Shown here one piece after another: positions 1 to 4,644 of a stretch of DNA of 17,267 nucleotides. The stretch covers positions 1 through 17,267 of the forward strand of contig JAEZMT010000225.1 in NCBI GenBank assembly GCA_023442085.1. Direction: 5' to 3'. The translations under genes and the position numbers were made by a program. The notes beneath the pieces are model-generated. The model was not told the origin of the DNA and searched no databases. It saw nothing but the letters and a program-made list of their open reading frames with translations. Numbering within the stretch: the stretch's first letter is position 1; each line of letters begins with the position of its first letter. This DNA is from Pseudomonadota bacterium (GTDB taxonomy: Bacteria; Pseudomonadota; Alphaproteobacteria; Rhizobiales; Xanthobacteraceae).

Positions 1-1781
1 GCGAACACCCGGCGGATGGGCTGGGCAAAGGAGCCGGCGGAATATTGCGTCACCGGATCGGCATTGGGAAAGCCGCAGTCCCACGGCGGCGCGCGGCGCA
101 CCGCGCCGGTGGCGAGCCGGTGGATGATGAAGGCGGCGAGCAGCGCCGAGGCGGCGATGAACAGGAAGACGAGGAGGCCGTTATAGGAGGATCGGCTTTC
201 CGCGACGGGCACGATGGAGAGCCACGCCACCTCGCCCTGCACCGGCATCTTCACGGCGATGAGGGCCGCCACCGCCGGCTGCAAGGCATCGATGACGAGG
301 CCGGGGAACAGGCCGGCAGCGACGCAGATGGCTGCGAGGGCCAGCATGGCCGCACGGGAGAAGCCGTCCACCTCATGGGCGTTCGCCGCCTGTTCGCTGC
401 GCGCCCGCCCGAGGAAGACGATGCCGTAGAGCCGCACGAAGCACGCTGCCGCCAATGCCGCCGCGAGCGCCAGCAGCGCGCCGGCTGCGGGCACGGAGAG
501 CTTCAGCCCCCAGGCCGGCAGCTCGGGACTGAGCAGGATGGCCTGGAACACCAGCCATTCGGAGGCGAAGCCGTTCAGCGGCGGCAGGGCCGAGATGGCC
601 GCCGCGCCGATGAGCATGGCCACCGAGGTCACGGGCATGCGGTGGATGAGCCCGCCGAGGCGGTCCATCACCCGCGATCCGGTGGCGGTGAGCACCGCGC
701 CGGCGCCGAAGAAGAGCAGGCTCTTCATGGCCGCATGGTTGAACACGTGGAACAGCGCCGCCGTGAAGGCCAGCGCCGCAGCCCCGCCGAAGCCCGAGGC
801 CTTGAAGGCGAGGGCGAGGCCGAGGCCGACGAAGATCAGCCCGATATTCTCGATGGTGGAGAAGGCGAGCACGCGCTTGGTGTCGCTCTGCAGCAGCGCC
901 TGCAGCACGCCGACGACGCCCGCCACCGCGCCCGCGACGATCACCGGGATGCCCCACCACCACTCGGGCGGGCCGGCGAGATCGAACACGATGCGGATGA
1001 AGCCGTAGACGGCCACCTTGGTCATCACCCCGCTCATGAGCGCGGAGACATGGCTCGGCGCGGCGGGGTGGGCGAGGGGCAGCCAGACATGCAGCGGCAC
1101 GAGGCCGGCCTTCGATCCCGCGCCGAGCATGGCGAGCGCCAGCACCACCGCCCCGGCCCAGCCGGTGGGCGGCGCGGCGCGCATCGCCTCGAAGGTGAAG
1201 CCGCCGCCCGCCGCCAGCAGGCCGAAGGCCAGCATCAGCGCCAGCGTACCGAACGAGGCCATGAGGATGTAGACGAGGCCCGCCTGCACGTTGCTGGCCT
1301 CCTTGTCGTGGGACACCACCAGCGCCCAGGAGGCGAGCGACATGAATTCCCACGCGAGGAGGAAGGTATAGGCATCGGCCGCCAGCGGAACGAGGCTCAT
1401 GCCGGCGAGGAAGGCGGGAAAGAAGGGCAGCACCCGCTCGGGCGCATGATCGTGCCGGCCATAGCCGAGGCCGTAGAGGCTTGCGGCGGCGCCGCCGAGG
1501 TTCACCACAACGAGAAAGACGGCGGAGAGGGCATCGAGCCGAAGGTTCGCGCCGATCCACGGAATACCCAGCGGCAGCACGAGCCCGCCCGTGGGCGCCG
1601 CGATGGCGGTCAGGGCCGAGAGCGTGGCAAGCAGCGTCACTGCCAGCGCGCCGCCATAGACCACCGGTCGCCCGAAAGGTCCCCGTGCCAGCAGCACCCC
1701 GGCCACAGCCAGCACCAGCAGCGCGGCGACCGCCGCAAGGGCGGCGAAGAGCTGGAGGCTAGGGGCGAGGGCGGGGGCCAT
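1..1781 (-). CDS. hyfB: Hydrogenase-4 / formate hydrogenlyase type membrane subunit B (HyfB/HycC family), C-terminus cut by window edge
   Basis: This is a proton-channel-like membrane subunit of the NuoL/M/N (Mrp antiporter) superfamily, as found in group 4 hydrogenases and related energy-converting complexes in the inner membrane. Reading from the ATG at 1781, 593 residues lie in the window. Family members have about 670, so roughly 80 C-terminal residues are missing. The protein is a run of hydrophobic helices. Visible signatures are WEFMSL (Glu145) and GSKAGLVPLHVWLP (Lys224, His231), which fit the conserved Glu and Lys of the NuoL half-channel. LLQSDTKRVLAFSTIENIG (about 296-314), FNHAAMKSLLF (348-358) and ALPPLNGFASEW (399-409) follow. 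Near the end, PPWDCGFP and QYSAGSFAQP match the HyfB/HycC tail and argue against plain NuoL. The start codon lies one base after the stop of the HTH gene, implying translational coupling. The remaining hyf-like subunits should lie beyond the left edge. Whether the complex is a true hydrogenase or a hydrogenase-related complex without the NiFe site cannot be told from this subunit. Confidence 0.88.
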   Translation of the reverse strand, partial: MAPALAPSLQLFAALAAVAALLVLAVAGVLLARGPFGRPVVYGGALAVTLLATLSALTAIAAPTGGLVLPLGIPWIGANLRLDALSAVFLVVVNLGGAAASLYGLGYGRHDHAPERVLPFFPAFLAGMSLVPLAADAYTFLLAWEFMSLASWALVVSHDKEASNVQAGLVYILMASFGTLALMLAFGLLAAGGGFTFEAMRAAPPTGWAGAVVLALAMLGAGSKAGLVPLHVWLPLAHPAAPSHVSALMSGVMTKVAVYGFIRIVFDLAGPPEWWWGIPVIVAGAVAGVVGVLQALLQSDTKRVLAFSTIENIGLIFVGLGLALAFKASGFGGAAALAFTAALFHVFNHAAMKSLLFFGAGAVLTATGSRVMDRLGGLIHRMPVTSVAMLIGAAAISALPPLNGFASEWLVFQAILLSPELPAWGLKLSVPAAGALLALAAALAAACFVRLYGIVFLGRARSEQAANAHEVDGFSRAAMLALAAICVAAGLFPGLVIDALQPAVAALIAVKMPVQGEVAWLSIVPVAESRSSYNGLLVFLFIAASALLAAFIIHRLATGAVRRAPPWDCGFPNADPVTQYSAGSFAQPIRRVF

Positions 1782-1782
1782 C

Positions 1783-2046
1783 TCAATCCCCCGTCGCGCG
1801 CGGCGCCTTGAGGCGCACACCGCGCCCGCCGCCGTCGCTCACTGCGCCTTCGCCGATGAGGTCGACGCCGGCGGCATCGAGCGCGCCCACCAGCTTCATC
1901 AGCGAATCCACATTGCCGCGGATCACGCCGTCGCTGGCTTCCATGCGCTGGATGGTGGGGAGCGAGAGGCCGCACAGGCCGGCAAGGGCGCGCTGGTCGA
2001 GGCCGAGAAGGGCGCGGGCGGCACGGAGCTGGGCAGCAGTGATCAT
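1783..2046 (-). CDS. Small XRE/Cro-type helix-turn-helix regulator
   Basis: An 87-residue DNA-binding protein. The helix-turn-helix lies at about residues 6-36: the opening ITAAQLRAARALLG is followed by LDQRALAGLCGLSLPTIQRM, typical of Cro/CI-like domains. The short tail (about 41-87) has the pattern NVDSLMKLVGALDAAGVDLI seen in many alphaproteobacterial one-domain XRE regulators. I chose the ATG at 2046. An in-frame TTG at 2055 would add three residues, but the ATG gives the usual family beginning. No strong ribosome-binding site is visible. Its stop (1783-1785) is one base from the hyfB start, so it is probably the first gene of the hyfB operon and a candidate regulator of it, or of itself. 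The ligand, if any, is unknown. The family assignment is firm; the regulatory target is inference from position. Confidence 0.85.
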   Translation of the reverse strand: MITAAQLRAARALLGLDQRALAGLCGLSLPTIQRMEASDGVIRGNVDSLMKLVGALDAAGVDLIGEGAVSDGGGRGVRLKAPRATGD

Positions 2047-2081
2047 GATCGTCAACAGCAGGCGTGAAGCGTGACTTATGC

Positions 2082-2110
2082 TGCTTACACCCGGCCTATT
2101 AAGCGATCAA
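2082..2110 (-). promoter_or_regulatory. Weak candidate promoter for the xre-hyfB operon
   Basis: On the minus strand a TTGATC box (2105-2110) is followed after 17 bases by TAAGCA (2082-2087), 36 bases before the xre start codon. The -10 match is poor, so this is only a candidate. If it is used, the 17-bp palindrome at 2121-2137 would be centred about 50-55 bases upstream of transcription start. Confidence 0.25.
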
Positions 2111-2120
2111 GCATTATTAG

Positions 2121-2137
2121 TGATGTTTAAAACATCA
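2121..2137. promoter_or_regulatory. Perfect 17-bp palindrome, possible operator upstream of xre-hyfB
   Basis: TGATGTTT and AAACATCA are exact inverted copies around a single central A. The element is AT-rich in a very GC-rich setting, and its centre is 83 bases upstream of the xre ATG. It does not match the FNR/FixK pattern TTGAT-N4-ATCAA. ATGT...ACAT half-sites recall some PadR targets, but the spacing is 5 rather than 8. The binding protein is unknown; the adjacent XRE protein and the nearby PadR protein are both candidates. The symmetry is seen directly; the operator role is inference. Confidence 0.5.
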
Positions 2138-2159
2138 TATTACCGCCAAGGCGGACGCG

Positions 2160-2189
2160 AGGGCGGGCGCGATAATCGGCACCCGCCCT
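2160..2189 (-). terminator. GC-rich hairpin just after the padR stop, possible terminator
   Basis: AGGGCGGG (2160-2167) and CCCGCCCT (2182-2189) form an 8-bp perfect stem with a 14-base loop, starting about 12 bases past the padR stop codon. No U-run follows directly on the minus strand, so it is at best an imperfect intrinsic terminator. Confidence 0.3.
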
Positions 2190-2200
2190 GTCCGCGGGGC

Positions 2201-2911
2201 TCACGCCTCGCGGATGTCGTTGGCCACCCGGGCGAGGATCTCGACGATCCGCGTTTCGGCGCCGCGGTTCTGCTCCAGCTTCTCGCGGGAGACATCGCGC
2301 AGGTTTTCCAGCGCCGCCTCCACCAGGCGGGGCAGCTCGGCGCCGTGGCTCGGGCCGTTCTCGCTCCAGCCCATCCACTTCTTCACGCGGCCCATCTTGA
2401 GGCCGATCTCGGACAGGCGGCCGATGATGGCGTCGGCGAAGTCGCGGTTCTCGGCGAGGTAGGCGCGGCCTTCCTCGGTGATGGCGTAGCGCTTCTTGGA
2501 GCCATCCGCCTCGGCGGTCACATAGCCCGCTTCCTCAAGGAAGGTGAGGGTGGGATAGACCACGCCCGGGCTGGGCGAATACCAGCCGGCGGTCTTCTCC
2601 TCGATCAGCTTGATGATCTCGTAGCCATGGCGCGGCTGCTCGGCGATGAGCGAAAGCGCCAGAAGCTTGAGGTCGCCCTGGGCCAGCATGCGGCCGATGC
2701 GGAACATGTCGCCGCCGCCGCGCCCGCCGCGCCCGCCCGGGCCGCCGCCGCGATGGCCGCCGAACTCTCCATGGCCATGGCCGCCGCGCCCCGCGAACTC
2801 ATGCGCGCCGAAGTCCCGGCCGCCGAAGTCACCGCCCATTTCGCCGCCCAAATCCCGGCCAAACCCGCGGCCACGGCGGGCGTCCCGCCAGTCTCGTCTG
2901 CATCCGAACAT
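2201..2911 (-). CDS. PadR-family transcriptional repressor with Gly/His-rich N-terminal extension (NfeR/YqjI-like)
   Basis: A 236-residue cytoplasmic repressor. Residues 1-67 are very rich in Gly and Arg with His at 37, 45, 47 and 53 and one Cys at position 4. The PadR winged helix runs from about 77 to 155: GDLKLLALSLI, RHGYEIIKLIEE, then SPSPGVVYPTLTFLEEAGYV and the wing region SKKRYAITEEGRAYL. A C-terminal dimerisation helical part follows (156-236). The layout and the motif Y(S/T)PSPGV(V/I)YPTL closely recall E. coli NfeR (YqjI), a nickel/iron-responsive repressor whose N-terminal tail is His-rich; metal sensing here is inference. I chose the ATG at 2911 because AAGGAGA lies 8 bases upstream. 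A later start (Met69) would remove the tail but lacks that support. The twin palindromes and promoter just upstream suggest autorepression. The gene is divergent from xerC. Confidence 0.9.
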   Translation of the reverse strand: MFGCRRDWRDARRGRGFGRDLGGEMGGDFGGRDFGAHEFAGRGGHGHGEFGGHRGGGPGGRGGRGGGDMFRIGRMLAQGDLKLLALSLIAEQPRHGYEIIKLIEEKTAGWYSPSPGVVYPTLTFLEEAGYVTAEADGSKKRYAITEEGRAYLAENRDFADAIIGRLSEIGLKMGRVKKWMGWSENGPSHGAELPRLVEAALENLRDVSREKLEQNRGAETRIVEILARVANDIREA

Positions 2912-2928
2912 TCGGAAGTCTCCTTAGA

Positions 2929-2971
2929 TATGTCGTTCGATATAACGACGACGGTTATATCGTTCGATATA
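2929..2971. promoter_or_regulatory. Twin palindromic operators at the padR promoter
   Basis: Two 16-bp sites with the form TATATCG-TT-CGATATA are visible. The one at 2956-2971 is a perfect 7+2+7 palindrome. The one at 2929-2944 differs at one base (TATGTCG in the left arm). Their centres are 27 bp apart. Together they also create a 9-bp inverted repeat, CGATATAAC (2938-2946) and GTTATATCG (2954-2962). The right site lies between the candidate -35 and -10 boxes of padR; the left site lies between the -10 box and the ribosome-binding site. This is the geometry expected for autorepression. The same DNA could also affect xerC on the other strand. Confidence 0.75.
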
Positions 2972-2983
2972 TCTCGATGGCAA
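2954..2983 (-). promoter_or_regulatory. Promoter of the padR gene
   Basis: On the minus strand, TTGCCA (2978-2983) and TATAAC (2954-2959) are separated by 18 bases. The -10 box is about 43 bases from the padR ATG at 2911. The boxes fit sigma-70 spacing and are interleaved with the twin operators. Confidence 0.55.
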
Positions 2984-3063
2984 GGGGCCTTCCGAAAAAG
3001 TCCATTCAGCCTTTCTGAACGCCCGCGCTTGCAGGATCGGCCGGATCGCCGGAGTCTTCCCCC

Positions 3064-4059
3064 ATGGCCATGACCGATCAGGACCGAGCCGCCCGCGCCG
3101 CCCACGGCCTCGCCAGCGCCGCCGCGCCGGATGTGGCGGCGGCCATCGAGGGCTGGCTGGCGCGGCTCGCCCACGAGCGCCGCCTCTCGGCCAAGACGCT
3201 GGAGGCCTACGCGCGCGATCTTTCCGTCGTGCTGCTGCGCCTCACCGACCACCTCGGCCACCGCCCGACGCTGACCGACCTCGCCGCGCTCGCCCCGGCG
3301 GACGTGCGCGCAGTGCTCGCCTCCCGCCGTGCGGAGGGTGTGGCGCCGCGCACGCTGGTGCGCCTTCTCGCCGCCGCGCGCTCCTTCGGCCGGCATCTGG
3401 AGCGGGAAGGGCAGGGCAAGGTCGGCGCGTTGACGGCGGTACGCGCGCCCAAGGTGCCGAAGGGGTTGCCGAAGCCCGTCTCCGTCACCGCCGCCCGCGC
3501 GCTGGCCGACCCCGACACCCGTGCCGGCGAGGCGCGCGAACAATGGGTGCTCGCGCGGGATGCGGCGGTGATCTCGCTTCTCTACGGTGCGGGCCTGCGC
3601 ATCTCCGAGGCTTTGAGCCTTACGGCGGGCGTGCTCTCGCCGGGCACGACGCAGATCACGGTCACCGGCAAGGGCAACAAGACGCGCATGGTGCCGCTGA
3701 TCGCCCCCGTTCTCGCGGCGGTGGAGGCCTATCGCGCGCTCTGCCCCCATGCGCTGGCGCCGGACAAGCCGCTGTTCCGGGGCACGCGGGGCGGCCCGCT
3801 CTCGCCGCGCATCGTGCAATTGACGGTGGAGCGGATGCGCGGCGCGCTGGGCCTGCCCGACAGCGCGACGCCCCACGCTCTGCGCCATTCCTTCGCCACC
3901 CATCTCCTGTCGCGCGGGGGCGACCTGCGCGCGATCCAGGAACTGCTCGGCCACGCCTCGCTCTCCACCACGCAGATCTATACGCAAGTGGATGCGGCGG
4001 CCCTCATGAACGCTTGGCGCGCCGCGCATCCCCGCGCGACCGCCCGATCCGGGAGCTGA
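3064..4059 (+). CDS. xerC: Tyrosine recombinase XerC
   Basis: A 331-residue site-specific tyrosine recombinase that, with XerD, resolves chromosome dimers at dif near the division septum. The N-terminal SAM-like core-binding domain covers about 20-115 (EGWLARLAHERRLSAKTLEAYARDL). The catalytic domain follows and has the full active-site set: Arg179 in GAGLRISEAL, Lys203 in TGKGNKTR, His271 and Arg274 in HALRHSF, His297 in LLGHASL and nucleophile Tyr306 in TQIYTQV. Length and motifs are normal for XerC/XerD. XerC rather than XerD is chosen from overall similarity, and the paralogue cannot be excluded. The ATG at 3064 has GGAG nine bases upstream; a second ATG two codons later is possible. The VOC gene follows after 3 bases. 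No attachment site or integron features are nearby, which argues for a housekeeping enzyme rather than a mobile integrase. Confidence 0.9.
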   Translation: MAMTDQDRAARAAHGLASAAAPDVAAAIEGWLARLAHERRLSAKTLEAYARDLSVVLLRLTDHLGHRPTLTDLAALAPADVRAVLASRRAEGVAPRTLVRLLAAARSFGRHLEREGQGKVGALTAVRAPKVPKGLPKPVSVTAARALADPDTRAGEAREQWVLARDAAVISLLYGAGLRISEALSLTAGVLSPGTTQITVTGKGNKTRMVPLIAPVLAAVEAYRALCPHALAPDKPLFRGTRGGPLSPRIVQLTVERMRGALGLPDSATPHALRHSFATHLLSRGGDLRAIQELLGHASLSTTQIYTQVDAAALMNAWRAAHPRATARSGS

Positions 4060-4062
4060 GCC

Positions 4063-4497
4063 ATGACGTTCACGCCCGTCCGCCCCATCATCGAGCATCT
4101 GTCCGTGACCACCGTGGACCTCGCCCGCGCCGTGCGCTTCTACGATGCGGTGCTCGCGCCCCTCGGCCTCGTGCGGGTGGCGAACTATGACGAGCCGGAG
4201 GGGGCCTCCGCCTGCTGGGGTCCGCCGGGCACCCTGCCGGCGCCGGAGGGCGTGCCGGGCGCGGCGCCTTTCTGGGTGCAGTTGCGGGACGGTCCGGTGA
4301 TGCCGCCGCCGGGCACCCATATCGCCTTCTGCGCGGCGGACCGGGCGGCGGTCGAGGCCTTCCATGCGGCGGGCATTGCCACCGGCGGCACCGATTACGG
4401 CGCGCCGGGGCTGCGGCCCCAGTATGGCCCTGGCTATTACGCCGCGTTCCTGATGGACCCGGACGGCTGGCGCATCGAGGCCGTGGCCTATGTGTAA
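4063..4497 (+). CDS. VOC family protein (glyoxalase / bleomycin-resistance / dioxygenase fold)
   Basis: A 144-residue single-chain vicinal oxygen chelate protein with two beta-alpha-beta-beta-beta halves. The first half opens with IIEHLSVTTVDLARAVRFYDAVLAPLGL, where His12 is the usual first metal ligand. The second half begins at about PGTHIAFCAADRAAVEAFHAAG (His86) and ends with GYYAAFLMDPDGWRIEAV, with Glu139 at the place of the last ligand. These positions fit a divalent-metal site, but the substrate cannot be told; such proteins include lactoylglutathione lyase-like enzymes, dioxygenases and antibiotic-binding proteins. It starts 3 bases after the xerC stop and is probably cotranscribed with it. 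The function is unassigned beyond the fold. Confidence 0.85.
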   Translation: MTFTPVRPIIEHLSVTTVDLARAVRFYDAVLAPLGLVRVANYDEPEGASACWGPPGTLPAPEGVPGAAPFWVQLRDGPVMPPPGTHIAFCAADRAAVEAFHAAGIATGGTDYGAPGLRPQYGPGYYAAFLMDPDGWRIEAVAYV

Positions 4498-4543
4498 TGG
4501 CCGCGCGCCTGTTTGCCGGCTGTGGGCCGGCGGCGGTCTGCCC

Positions 4544-4572
4544 TTTCAATGCCGGCAAGCGCTCCGTTATCC
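4544..4572 (+). promoter_or_regulatory. Weak candidate promoter for the divL cluster
   Basis: In the 147-base gap between the VOC stop and the chosen divL start, TTTCAA (4544-4549) and TTATCC (4567-4572) are 17 bases apart. Matches are moderate only. A small hairpin, GCCGGC-TGTGG-GCCGGC (4515-4531), lies just upstream but has no T-run. I found no TTAA-N7-TTAA CtrA site in this gap. Confidence 0.2.
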
Positions 4573-4644
4573 TTCGCAAGTGATTCGCGGCGCGCCGCAG
4601 AGAGGCTGTGGCAGCCGCAGGGCAGGGGAAGGACACCGGGGCGA

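Noticed and set aside
45..1811. 588-codon plus-strand open frame opposite hyfB
   Set aside because: Its translation is a low-complexity run of Arg, Gly, Glu and His, typical of the antisense of a high-GC gene. The minus strand reads a recognisable membrane protein with conserved motifs.
3064..4059. Tyrosine recombinase as a sign of a mobile element or integron
   Set aside because: No attachment repeats, tRNA target, excisionase, phage or cassette genes are nearby. The protein has housekeeping Xer length and motifs.
2605..4365. 586-codon minus-strand open frame across padR, xerC and the VOC gene
   Set aside because: It is antisense to xerC and the VOC gene and out of frame with padR. Its composition is Arg/Ala/Gly-rich with no domain, while both true frames carry intact family motifs.
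4515..4531. Hairpin GCCGGC-TGTGG-GCCGGC as terminator after the VOC gene
   Set aside because: The stem is only 6 bp with no following T-run. Such stems are frequent by chance at this GC content.
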